Shown here in pieces: positions 9,156 through 17,503 of a DNA stretch of 64,000 nt. Made by a program: the position numbers and the translations under genes. The DNA comes from an uncultured bacterium (GTDB taxonomy: Bacteria > Spirochaetota > Leptospiria > Leptospirales > Leptonemataceae), in the NCBI GenBank assembly GCA_937928085.1, contig CALFVU010000008.1, forward strand, positions 454,175 through 518,174, read 5' to 3'. The notes beneath the pieces were generated by a model. It was not told where the DNA came from and did no database searches. It worked only from the letters and a program-made list of their open reading frames with translations. The first letter of the stretch is position 1, and each line of letters begins with the position of its first letter.

Positions 9156-9803
9156 GTGAATGAAACTTTAAAAAAAGCTAAAGAATATGTTGTAAATCAA
9201 ATTGTCCAAAATCTTGAAAATACTTATCAGGATTATATACAAAATGTTGAAGGTTTTGATAAAATTCCAAACTTCTTTAAAAACTATTTATATGCACCTG
9301 CTAATAAAGAAGAAAGGGATAGAGTGTTAAAAGATCTGTATGTAAAGTTAAAAAATTTAGTAGGTGAAGATTTGGTAGAGAATATTCAAAAACTAATCGA
9401 TTTAATTAAAATTTCTGATGAATTAGACGAAGAAATCGCGCTAGAACTCATAAATAAAAATTATGCCTTCTATGATAATCACATGAATTTTGAAGTTATT
9501 GAAAGGATTATTCATGAAAAGAATCAATACCAGAGAAGAAAACTTCAAATTGATTTAATTTGCGAAACCTTATCATTTTTTTTTACATTATCAAAACTAC
9601 CTATAGTGAAATTAATCATGGCACCGATAAAAATTGCAGCTAATTTAGTTGGGGCAGAAATACTAATTGAAACTATGGAAGAAGGATACCGAATTGCAAA
9701 AGAAATTAAAGATATGAAACCATTTTTAACAGATTTTCGAAAAAGAGAATATGAATTTTTAGAAAAAATAAAAATAAAATATAGCAAAAATAATGCTTTT
9801 TAG
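9156..9803 (+). CDS. Hypothetical mostly helical protein
   Basis: The start is GTG 9156 (VNETLKKAKEYV), giving 215 residues. There is no signal peptide. The first 150 residues are charged and predicted helical. A moderately hydrophobic stretch (LSKLPIVKLIMAPIKIAANLVGAEI, split by Lys and Pro) lies near residues 145-172, followed by a basic tail. It could be a peripheral membrane protein. I recognise no family. A near-perfect AT inverted repeat lies just upstream (9106-9136) between it and the SPOR gene, without a U-run typical of a terminator. The SppA-type gene follows 27 bases later. Confidence 0.6.
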   Translation: MNETLKKAKEYVVNQIVQNLENTYQDYIQNVEGFDKIPNFFKNYLYAPANKEERDRVLKDLYVKLKNLVGEDLVENIQKLIDLIKISDELDEEIALELINKNYAFYDNHMNFEVIERIIHEKNQYQRRKLQIDLICETLSFFFTLSKLPIVKLIMAPIKIAANLVGAEILIETMEEGYRIAKEIKDMKPFLTDFRKREYEFLEKIKIKYSKNNAF

Positions 9804-9830
9804 TCATACAATAAATTTTTTTCTGGAAGT

Positions 9831-11618
9831 ATGCTTTCTTTTATAGCTCAAATTTTACTATTTCCGTTGCGATTTTTTTTGTTTTTATATTATAAAATAA
9901 CTTATTTTTTTACTAAAAAGAAAATACTATTTATTAAGATTCCTAAACGATTTGATTTATTTCACAAAATAGGTTTAATTCGAATTTTTAAAGAGCAAGA
10001 AGAAAATTATTTTGATTATCTTAATTTCTTAAAGAAAATCTCAGAAGAACCAAAAATAGAAAAAATAATTCTATTTATTCCATCATTAGAAAATTTAAGT
10101 TTGAATCAAATCGAAGATATGATGTTTGTGTTTCAAAATATTAAACAAAATGGGAAAGTAATATTTACGTATGTAGAAGAAGGAGGTATAAAATCTTTAT
10201 TGTTAGCATCTATTGGTGATTTTCGATATTCCGGAGATTGGTCGCAGTTTGTAGTTTTGCTTCCTTTTTTCGAAGAATTTTATTTAAAAAATTTTTTAAA
10301 TCAATTGGGTATAAAAATCGATGTATTTACAGCTGGAAAATTTAAAAGTGCCGGAGAAATGTATTCAAGAAATTCGATTTCTAAATATGCCAAGGAAAAC
10401 TTAAAAGAAATCATAGAAAATAGAAGAAGTCAGATATATGAATTATTTATAAAACAAAAGCATTTATCCGAAACGATGATCCAAAGTTTATGGAAGTTAT
10501 TTTTAGATCAATCGATAATTTCTTCGAAAGAATTATTCAATATAGGTTTTTTTAATGAATTGGTAGATTTTGTTCAATTAAAAAAATTTGTGATTACTAA
10601 AACATCTCCAAAAATTGAAACTTTCATATATCATAAAGTTCAAGGAAAAGCAGATACAATCAGTAATGAAAAACCAAAAGAAGAAGATGGGATTATAGAT
10701 GCGAATGATTTAATCAAATTAGTAAAAAAAAGAGAATTTATATTGTTTCCGTTTTTTAATAAACCAATTTCTATAGCATTGGTAGTTATGGATGGTATTA
10801 TCCACGTAGGAGAGGAAAATGATTCTCCAAAATCGGGTAGTATTTCTGCAAAACCTTATAGCAAGATTTTTCAGGAATTGAAAGATTCAAAAGAAAAAGC
10901 GGTTTTAATATATCTAAATAGTCCTGGTGGTATGAGTGATGCTAGTGAAATTTTATATCAGGAGATAAGAAAACTTTCGAGAATTAAGCCCGTATATGTT
11001 TTTCAAGGTGCTGTTGCTGCATCAGGTGGATATTATATATCTTGTGCAGCTAATAAAATCATAGCAAATTCTTTTACTATTACTGGTTCAATTGGAGTTT
11101 TAAGAATCAGACCTAATTTAAAAAAGTTTTATGATAAATACAAAATAAAAAAAGAAATATTGTTTGCAGACAAAACAGTCGATATTTTTTCAGAAGCTTC
11201 AAATCTTAACAAAGAATCTCGAAAATTACTTAACAAAACAACAATACAAACTTATCATGTCTTCATTGATAGGGTGTCTAAGGGAAGGGGAATATCTTTT
11301 AATGAAGTATTTAAATTTGCAGAAGGAAAAGTCTTTTCTTCGGTTATGTTTCATAAACATCAATTTATTGATCATATAATGACATTTACAGAGATTTTTG
11401 ATCATATTAAAGAGGATCTTAACATTTCAAAAGAAAAAAAATTAAAAATTGTATATTATCCATTGCTAAAAATAGAACTTCATCACCTATTTAGAATACA
11501 AAAACATATGAATCTATTACGGGATTTGAATGTTCATCATATCGCAAATTTTTTTAACAAAAATCTTTTAACATCTATTGAGTCCTTATTATTATATTTT
11601 AGACAATACCATATCTAA
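9831..11618 (+). CDS. sppA: Signal peptide peptidase SppA-type (S49) serine protease
   Basis: This 595-residue protein has an N-terminal membrane anchor (residues 1-30) and two tandem S49 folds, as in the long E. coli-type SppA. The catalytic Lys is expected in the first half at GKFKSAGEMYSR (K172, or K170), and the nucleophilic Ser in the second half at AASGGYYISCAA (S398), followed by TITGSIGVL. This layout matches the known Lys-Ser dyad split over both repeats. The enzyme degrades cleaved signal peptides in the inner membrane, which suits a gene neighbourhood rich in exported proteins. It has a GGAAG-like Shine-Dalgarno before ATG 9831. The apbE-type gene follows 6 bases later. Confidence 0.88.
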   Translation: MLSFIAQILLFPLRFFLFLYYKITYFFTKKKILFIKIPKRFDLFHKIGLIRIFKEQEENYFDYLNFLKKISEEPKIEKIILFIPSLENLSLNQIEDMMFVFQNIKQNGKVIFTYVEEGGIKSLLLASIGDFRYSGDWSQFVVLLPFFEEFYLKNFLNQLGIKIDVFTAGKFKSAGEMYSRNSISKYAKENLKEIIENRRSQIYELFIKQKHLSETMIQSLWKLFLDQSIISSKELFNIGFFNELVDFVQLKKFVITKTSPKIETFIYHKVQGKADTISNEKPKEEDGIIDANDLIKLVKKREFILFPFFNKPISIALVVMDGIIHVGEENDSPKSGSISAKPYSKIFQELKDSKEKAVLIYLNSPGGMSDASEILYQEIRKLSRIKPVYVFQGAVAASGGYYISCAANKIIANSFTITGSIGVLRIRPNLKKFYDKYKIKKEILFADKTVDIFSEASNLNKESRKLLNKTTIQTYHVFIDRVSKGRGISFNEVFKFAEGKVFSSVMFHKHQFIDHIMTFTEIFDHIKEDLNISKEKKLKIVYYPLLKIELHHLFRIQKHMNLLRDLNVHHIANFFNKNLLTSIESLLLYFRQYHI

Positions 11619-11624
11619 ATATTT

Positions 11625-12476
11625 ATGAGAATCTTAGTTTTATTATTACTTTTTAGTTTTTGTAATCATACCTATTGGGAAGAATATGGTTTTACGATGG
11701 GAATGTCGTATTCTATTGTGGTAGAACTTCCGCAAAAAAATATCGATATAAAACTTCTAAAAAAAGAAATCGATTTGATTTTTCATTTTATTGAACAATC
11801 ATTTTCTTTATATTTAAAACACAGTAATATTCATAAAATTAATCAAAATCAACTAGTTTATCTTTCAGAAAAAGAAGTTTATTTATATCTATTAGCTCAA
11901 GAAATTTGCAATAAAACTAATGCTTACTTTTTTCCATTTAAAAAAGAAACTATAGCTTTTGCAAAAGCAAATCAAATTCCGTTAAAAACTTTGTGTAATA
12001 GCTTTTCATTTATAAAAAAAGATCATAATTCTTACGAAATGAAAAAAAGATACTTGTGGTTAGAATTTGATTTAAATGGAATAGCAAAAGGATATCTGGT
12101 AGATTTAATAAAAGATTTTTTAATATCAAATAATTTACATCGGTACTTAATAGAAGTAGGTGGAGAAATTTGTGTGGGACAACCACCAAGTAATCAAAGT
12201 GGTTGGAAAGTAGCTTTTGAGGATCCCTCTACAGATATTTATAAAAAAACAATCAATTCTACACATACTTTAAAAAATATTTGTTTGGCAGCATCAGGAA
12301 ATTATTTACAAGATCATATTTTTAATCCATATCAATCAAATTTAGAAGAAAAAAATAAAACTGTTATTGTTTTTGGTCCTTCCTGTACAATTGCGGACGC
12401 TTATGCTACTTACATTTATGTTCAACCGAATTATGAATTATATTCAAAAGATTATTCTGTTTATATAATTCAATAA
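11625..12476 (+). CDS. apbE: FAD:protein FMN transferase (ApbE family) lipoprotein
   Basis: This 283-residue protein has lipoprotein signal MRILVLLLLFSFC. It carries the ApbE signatures: FTMGMSYSIVVE near the N-terminus, DLNGIAKGYLVDLI (FAD-binding), LIEVGGEICVGQP, DHIFNP and CTIADAYATYIYV near the C-terminus. ApbE proteins use FAD to attach FMN covalently to Thr of extracytoplasmic proteins such as Rnf/Nqr subunits. No such partner is in the window. The protein is somewhat shorter than the usual 320-350 residues, with short spacers and no obvious missing motif. It converges on the HAD gene with only 4 bases between the stops. Confidence 0.85.
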   Translation: MRILVLLLLFSFCNHTYWEEYGFTMGMSYSIVVELPQKNIDIKLLKKEIDLIFHFIEQSFSLYLKHSNIHKINQNQLVYLSEKEVYLYLLAQEICNKTNAYFFPFKKETIAFAKANQIPLKTLCNSFSFIKKDHNSYEMKKRYLWLEFDLNGIAKGYLVDLIKDFLISNNLHRYLIEVGGEICVGQPPSNQSGWKVAFEDPSTDIYKKTINSTHTLKNICLAASGNYLQDHIFNPYQSNLEEKNKTVIVFGPSCTIADAYATYIYVQPNYELYSKDYSVYIIQ

Positions 12477-12480
12477 AAAG

Positions 12481-13128
12481 TCAAGTATCTTCCTCAAAAA
12501 TTTTTAATAACTCTTCTGGTGATTTTGCAATAAAATCAGGAGCTTGCTCTAAACGATTATTATAATATCCCCATTTACACCATATAAATTTTGCATTTAA
12601 GTTTTTTGCTAATACTATATCGAATTCAGAATTTCCTGCAAAAAAAAGATTAGAAAATTCTAAATTTAAACTTTTTATTACTTTTATAATTTTTTCTGGA
12701 TCCGGTTTTTTATTTTCAAAACTTTCGCTTCCCAAAATGGCTGAAAATAAACTGTATACTTGTAATTTTTTGAGTAGTAATTCAATTAATTTTTCGGGTT
12801 TATTGGAATACAAAACCATATGATTTTTGATAGAAAGAGTTTCTAAGATTTGTTGAATGTTAGAGTATAATTTTGTATTATCTATTATATGTTCTGCATA
12901 ATGAATCTGAAATTTTGTTTTTAAGTCTTCGGGGATGGTTTCTTTTATTATTTCTGGAAAACAATTTTTATAGAATGTATTCGTATCTTTATCTACAAAA
13001 GATTTTAGAACTTCTATGGGAATTTCAGGGAGTTGATATAATTTTCTAATTCTATTTACAGAAAGTGCCATATCCATTCTACTATCTAGCAAAGTTCCAT
13101 CTAAATTAAATATAATTAAATTTTTCAT
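12481..13128 (-). CDS. HAD-superfamily protein lacking the catalytic aspartate
   Basis: This 215-residue protein has the fold and length of phosphoglycolate-phosphatase-like HAD enzymes. Motif I is IIFNLDGTLLDS, where the nucleophilic Asp of DxDGT is Asn8 (codon AAT) while Asp10 remains. Motif II is VLYSNK (S108), motif III the Lys of ENKKPDPEKI, and motif IV reads FAGNSEFD, where the usual GDSxxD has Asn166 in place of the Mg-binding Asp and keeps Asp170. Two Asp-to-Asn changes at catalytic positions make phosphatase activity by the normal aspartyl-phosphate route unlikely. The frame is intact and the rest is conserved, so this looks like a maintained pseudoenzyme rather than a decaying gene. 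It is last of a minus-strand run starting at parA. Confidence 0.8.
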   Translation of the reverse strand: MKNLIIFNLDGTLLDSRMDMALSVNRIRKLYQLPEIPIEVLKSFVDKDTNTFYKNCFPEIIKETIPEDLKTKFQIHYAEHIIDNTKLYSNIQQILETLSIKNHMVLYSNKPEKLIELLLKKLQVYSLFSAILGSESFENKKPDPEKIIKVIKSLNLEFSNLFFAGNSEFDIVLAKNLNAKFIWCKWGYYNNRLEQAPDFIAKSPEELLKIFEEDT

Positions 13129-13192
13129 TTTATCTATTTAGTAATAATGATTATAAGTTTTAATAAAAAAAATTTTTTGTAAAGTCTATTTT

Positions 13193-13810
13193 TTAATATC
13201 GGATCATTTCGATTAGTTGATCGTTTTTATAAATTTCTTCCCTTATTAGTTTTTTTTTGTAATAAAATTTCCATCGATTTTCTTTTTTGCCTAAATTATA
13301 ATAGCCGATAAAATTTATACTTCCATCAGAGTAATATCGAATTCTTTTAAGATGAAGTTTTCCAGCAAAATAAAATCCTTCCTCTTCAATTCTTCCATCT
13401 GGATAATAACGAATGTATGTTCCCATTTCATTTCCAATAGAAGAGTTTAATGTAAAAAGATTCGAATCTACCATTTGTTGATTATATTCTATTTCTAAAT
13501 AAAGATTTCCATTAGGAAAATAAAAAAACCATTTCCCAATTCGATAACCTTCTTTATAAATACCTTTTTCTGAAATTACTCCATTTTCAAAAAAGCTTAT
13601 ATACTCTCCTTCATACAAATCATTCTTACGATAAGCTTTATGAATCATTTTTCCCTCTGTATTCCATAAGATTTCTTCGGTTGTGGTTCTATATTCCCAA
13701 ATTTTTAGTTTTTTATTATAACTAGCTTCTTTGTATACATTTTGTGGTTTTTCGGGGATTTCTAAACGATAGCAATAAAGAAAAAAAAATAGTAAAAATA
13801 TTTTTTTCAT
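13193..13810 (-). CDS. MORN/YwqK-type repeat lipoprotein
   Basis: This 205-residue protein starts with MKKIFLLFFFLYC, a lipoprotein signal, followed by repeated Y-x-x-G-x-x-x-x-Y-x-x-G units: YEGEYISFFENGVISEKG, RIGKWFFYFPNG, GTYIRYYPDGRIEEEG and KENRWKFYY. These are MORN_2 (YwqK-family) repeats that form a beta-hairpin ladder. Despite the 'antitoxin' label often given to this family, the function of exported members is unknown. The gene lies 5 bases after the membrane-protein gene downstream of parA and is probably co-transcribed with it. Confidence 0.8.
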   Translation of the reverse strand: MKKIFLLFFFLYCYRLEIPEKPQNVYKEASYNKKLKIWEYRTTTEEILWNTEGKMIHKAYRKNDLYEGEYISFFENGVISEKGIYKEGYRIGKWFFYFPNGNLYLEIEYNQQMVDSNLFTLNSSIGNEMGTYIRYYPDGRIEEEGFYFAGKLHLKRIRYYSDGSINFIGYYNLGKKENRWKFYYKKKLIREEIYKNDQLIEMIRY

Positions 13811-13815
13811 TAAGT

Positions 13816-14514
13816 TTATTCTGATAAAGTAGAAAGTACTTCTATATCCCTTTCTGTTAAGAGTTTTTTATTTTCATCAAAAACTTTTATTTTATAGTTT
13901 CCCTGATCCAAAGGACCAGCAAAATAAATATAATTAGCTGTACTAGGTATTCTTCTTCCTAAAATTGCTTCTTCTACCCAGTTTTGCCCGTTGTTTTTTA
14001 AGATTTGTATAGTATAATAATTTGATATTTTTTCTACCCATGTAAATCTTATATGGATCATTTGTTGAGTAGCTAAAGAAAATTGTTTTTGCTCTAAAAA
14101 ATCTTTATAATTACTTTCGTTAATTTCAGTAGTAGAAATTGATAAATAATATTTGGGAGCAAATAGCCAAGTAGCTAATTTCCATAAACCAGCTAGTAAA
14201 AGAATAACCAAAAGTATGATAAGTAAATTTTTTAAAAAAGGACCGTATTCTTTTTTTTGTATATCTTCTGTGTAGTCTTCTAATCGTAAATCTGCAGAAA
14301 CATTATATATAGAATCTCTTTTTGACATAGTTTCCGTATTTTTATCAATATTTTTATTGTCTTGAATTTTTTTTTGAATTTCTTCTTTTTTTTGTGATTG
14401 TTTTTCTTGAATTTCTTCGATTACTTCTTTATAGGTTTCGGGTTGTGTATTCTGTAAATTTTTTTGAATTTCTTCTTTAATCTTTTTTGAAAGTTTATCT
14501 TTTTTTGATGGCAT
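13816..14514 (-). CDS. Single-pass membrane protein with coiled-coil N-terminus
   Basis: This 232-residue protein has a Lys/Glu/Gln-rich, probably coiled-coil cytoplasmic half (residues 1-90), one membrane helix (about 93-118, LLIILLVILLLAGLWKLATW) and a roughly 110-residue periplasmic domain containing IRFTWVEKISNYYTIQIL and GNYKIKVFDENKKLL, which reads like a beta-sandwich (fibronectin-III-like) fold. Its start overlaps the end of parA by 20 bases, so translation is probably coupled. The context suggests the ATPase may work with this membrane protein, perhaps positioning it. The family is not recognised. Confidence 0.65.
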   Translation of the reverse strand: MPSKKDKLSKKIKEEIQKNLQNTQPETYKEVIEEIQEKQSQKKEEIQKKIQDNKNIDKNTETMSKRDSIYNVSADLRLEDYTEDIQKKEYGPFLKNLLIILLVILLLAGLWKLATWLFAPKYYLSISTTEINESNYKDFLEQKQFSLATQQMIHIRFTWVEKISNYYTIQILKNNGQNWVEEAILGRRIPSTANYIYFAGPLDQGNYKIKVFDENKKLLTERDIEVLSTLSE

Positions 14515-15265
14515 CTAGAATTTCCTTTAGCAAATTTTCGTATTGTAGTGCTACTTTTGATTTAGGTGCATATTCCCATATAGGTTGTTTCATTAAATGT
14601 GATTCTTCTACAATTATACTTCTGGAGATGTAAGTTTTAAATAATGGAACATAAGAACTCATTTCTTCTGTTATACTTTTTGATAAAGTAGTTCTTTCAT
14701 CATACATAGTAAGCAAGGAACCTAGGACTTGAATTTTTAAGCGGAATTTTTTGTTTAAGGTTTCGATAGAATCTAGCATAATTTTGATTCCATCCAAAGA
14801 AAATTTTGCAGTTTGTAAAGGTATGATTACATATTGGGAACATATTAAAGCATTTAGAGTAAGCATACCTAAATTAGGAGGACAATCAATTAGAATAAAA
14901 TCATAAGATTGAGAAATGATTTGAAGTGCATCTTGAAGTTTAAAAAAACCCTCTAAATTTCCAGCAAGAAGTAGATCGAGTTCAGAAAGACTTAATATTG
15001 ACGGAATTATATCTAAAAATTCAAATTTAGTTTTATGCAAAGCAGAAGTAATAGAAAAAGGATTTTTTAGAACTTCATAAATTGAATTTTGTATCCTTAT
15101 ATCTTTTGTCTCTAAAAACACAGAAGATGCATTCATTTGAGGATCTATATCAATTAAAAGAGTTTTATTTTGATTTTTAGCTAATAAACTAGAAATCTGT
15201 ACAGAAGTTGTAGTTTTTCCTACTCCTCCTTTTTGGTTTGCGAATGAAATTGTAATGGGTTCCAT
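14495..15265 (-). CDS. parA: ParA/Soj-type Walker ATPase (orphan)
   Basis: This 256-residue protein carries the deviant Walker A box ANQKGGVGKTTTS near residue 10, LLIDIDPQMNASSVF (Walker A') and FILIDCPPNLGMLTLNAL (Walker B). ParA ATPases form nucleotide-dependent dimers on DNA and position chromosomes, plasmids or protein complexes. No parB follows. The gene is instead translationally coupled to a membrane protein and then a MORN lipoprotein, so it may be an orphan ParA positioning envelope proteins rather than the chromosomal segregation ATPase. The start ATG (15263-15265) is only 41 bases from the divergent gatB start, so the two share a very short promoter region. Confidence 0.9.
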   Translation of the reverse strand: MEPITISFANQKGGVGKTTTSVQISSLLAKNQNKTLLIDIDPQMNASSVFLETKDIRIQNSIYEVLKNPFSITSALHKTKFEFLDIIPSILSLSELDLLLAGNLEGFFKLQDALQIISQSYDFILIDCPPNLGMLTLNALICSQYVIIPLQTAKFSLDGIKIMLDSIETLNKKFRLKIQVLGSLLTMYDERTTLSKSITEEMSSYVPLFKTYISRSIIVEESHLMKQPIWEYAPKSKVALQYENLLKEILDAIKKR

Positions 15266-15306
15266 AAATATTCTTGCTTAAAGATTCTTTTAAAAAAAAT
15301 ATACCT

Positions 15307-16752
15307 ATGGATTATGAACCTGTTATTGGTTTAGAGGTACATTGTCAACTCAAAACAAAAACAAAAATTTTTTGTAGTGATCCTTATGAATTTGGTGCAC
15401 CTGCCAATACTTTAGCTGGACCAGTTACTTTAGGGTTGCCTGGATGTTTGCCTGTTTTAAATGAAAAAGTTTTAGAAATGGCAATTATGGCGGGTCTTGC
15501 ACTGAATTGTAAGATTGCAAAAATTACTAAATTTGATAGAAAACATTATTTTTATCCGGATCTTCCTAAAGGGTATCAAATTTCTCAATATGATCAACCA
15601 TATGCAATCGATGGATATATTGAGATAAAAAAATTAAATCAAGAAGCGGTGAAAGTAAGAATCAAAAGGATTCATATGGAAGAGGATGCTGGGAAGCTTT
15701 TACATAGTTATCATTCCAACGAGACAGTGTCTTTTGTAGATCTAAATAGAGCAGGAGCACCTTTATTAGAAATTGTTACTGAACCTGATTTAAGAACTAG
15801 CGAAGATGCTTGGTTATTTTTACAAACATTAAGAAGTATTATACGATCTTTAGGTATTAGTGATGCAAATATGGAAGAAGGAAGCTTGCGATGTGATGCA
15901 AATGTTTCTGTGCATAAACCAAATGAACCCTTAGGAACTCGTGTAGAAATTAAAAATTTGAATTCTTTTAAGGCTGTACGAAATGCTATAGATTACGAGA
16001 TCGAAAGGCAAATTTCAATTTTAGAATCAGGTGGAAGTGTTATACAATCAACGGTGCTTTGGGATGCTGATAAAAAACAAACTCGATTGATGCGAACAAA
16101 AGAAGATGCAGAGGATTATCGATACTTTCCAGATCCCGATCTTCCAGTATTTGAAATTTCTCCAGCTTTCGTAGAATCGATACGAAAAACAATGCCAGAA
16201 TTACCTAATCAAAAAAGAGAGCGATATATTCGAGATTATAACCTTCCCGAATACGATGCTATTGTCTTAACCAGAGATACCGATATTGCGAATTACTTCG
16301 AAGAAGCTATACAATATAGTAATGATCCTAAAAAAACATCTAATTGGGTAAAGGATGAAATTTTAGGTGTTTTAAATAAAAAAGATATTTCTATTAACAA
16401 TTTTCCGTGTACGCCTAAACGATTAGGTAATTTGATCAAACTCCTAAATCAGGGAAAAATAACACAAAGAATTGCAAAACAAGTTTTTGAACATATATAC
16501 GAAGAAGATTTGGATCCAGAACAAATTATTGAAAAATATGATTATAAACCTGTAGATTATAATCAGTTAGAAGCGGTAATAGAAAAAGTGTTTCAATCTT
16601 TTCCTGAACAAGTTCAACAAATTCTAACAGGAAAAGATAAAGTTAAAGGATTTTTAGTTGGTCAGATTATGAAAGAAACAAGAGGACAAGCTCCTCCTGA
16701 AGAAGTACATAACTTAATCGAAAAAAAATTATCTTCTTTAAAAAAAGGTTAA
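15307..16752 (+). CDS. gatB: Aspartyl/glutamyl-tRNA(Asn/Gln) amidotransferase subunit B
   Basis: GatB is the subunit of GatCAB that binds mischarged Glu-tRNA(Gln) or Asp-tRNA(Asn) and activates it for amidation. The protein starts MDYEPVIGLEVHCQLKTKTK, which fixes the start at ATG 15307 rather than the in-frame TTG at 15274. Other hallmarks are KHYFYPDLPKGYQISQYDQP, HMEEDAGKL, DLNRAGAPLLEIVTEPD, DANVSV and VEIKNLNSFK. The C-terminal YqeY-like tail ends at VGQIMKETRGQAPPE. The 481-residue length is normal. GatA and GatC are not in the window. The GT2 gene follows after 4 bases. Confidence 0.96.
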   Translation: MDYEPVIGLEVHCQLKTKTKIFCSDPYEFGAPANTLAGPVTLGLPGCLPVLNEKVLEMAIMAGLALNCKIAKITKFDRKHYFYPDLPKGYQISQYDQPYAIDGYIEIKKLNQEAVKVRIKRIHMEEDAGKLLHSYHSNETVSFVDLNRAGAPLLEIVTEPDLRTSEDAWLFLQTLRSIIRSLGISDANMEEGSLRCDANVSVHKPNEPLGTRVEIKNLNSFKAVRNAIDYEIERQISILESGGSVIQSTVLWDADKKQTRLMRTKEDAEDYRYFPDPDLPVFEISPAFVESIRKTMPELPNQKRERYIRDYNLPEYDAIVLTRDTDIANYFEEAIQYSNDPKKTSNWVKDEILGVLNKKDISINNFPCTPKRLGNLIKLLNQGKITQRIAKQVFEHIYEEDLDPEQIIEKYDYKPVDYNQLEAVIEKVFQSFPEQVQQILTGKDKVKGFLVGQIMKETRGQAPPEEVHNLIEKKLSSLKKG

Positions 16753-16756
16753 CTCA

Positions 16757-17503
16757 GTGAATTCTTTTATTCTTGGTATTCCGGTGTTTAACGAAGAAAA
16801 CACATTATATGATTTTTTTAATCAATTATTGTCGAATTTACCTACAATCATACAAAAAGTTATTGTGATTAATGATGGTTCAACAGATTCTTCAAAAGAA
16901 ATTTTAAACGAAATAGGAAGTCAATATAAGAATGTAAAAATCATACACAGATATCCAAATCAGGGATATGGTGCATCTATGATCTTTTTATTAAACTATG
17001 CAAAAAATAACCAATTTTCGTTTTTAATAACAATGGATTGTGACAAACAACATAAAATTGAAGATTTATATAAATTTATTGAATATGATCCTCAAATCGA
17101 TTTAGTTTCTGGTTCTCGTTATAAAAAAGAATCACCTATTTTTGGAATCGAACCACCGAAAGATCGAGTTTTGATTAATCAAAAAATTACAAAAAAAATT
17201 AATCAAAAATATAATTTTCATATTACAGATGCTTTTTGTGGATTTAAACGGTATAAATTAAAAAAAATAAATCCTGATTTACTTTTCGAGAAAGGCTATG
17301 GTTTTCCTTTAGAATTTTGGGCATATTGTTTTTATTTTCATCTATCCATTCAAGAGATAGCTGTTGCAAGAGTTTACATCACGGATGATCGTACTTTTGG
17401 AGAAAACTTGGATAAATATAAAGTTCGATATTATTATTACTTAAAAGTTTGGAAGCAGGCAGAAAAAAAATTTCAAAATTTCATTTATGAAAAATCCTTT
17501 TGA
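16757..17503 (+). CDS. Glycosyltransferase, GT2 family (DPM1-like)
   Basis: This 248-residue GT-A protein starts with GTG 16757. It has IPVFNEENTLYDFFNQLL, VIVINDGSTDSSKEIL, GYGASM and TMDCDKQHKIEDL, where the usual MDADGQHP acceptor/metal motif appears as MDCDKQH. It lacks C-terminal membrane helices, so it resembles the soluble catalytic part of dolichyl/polyprenyl-phosphate mannosyl- or glucosyltransferases. The sugar and acceptor are not readable. It lies 4 bases after gatB and overlaps the class V aminotransferase gene by 17 bases, so all three appear co-transcribed. Confidence 0.85.
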   Translation: MNSFILGIPVFNEENTLYDFFNQLLSNLPTIIQKVIVINDGSTDSSKEILNEIGSQYKNVKIIHRYPNQGYGASMIFLLNYAKNNQFSFLITMDCDKQHKIEDLYKFIEYDPQIDLVSGSRYKKESPIFGIEPPKDRVLINQKITKKINQKYNFHITDAFCGFKRYKLKKINPDLLFEKGYGFPLEFWAYCFYFHLSIQEIAVARVYITDDRTFGENLDKYKVRYYYYLKVWKQAEKKFQNFIYEKSF

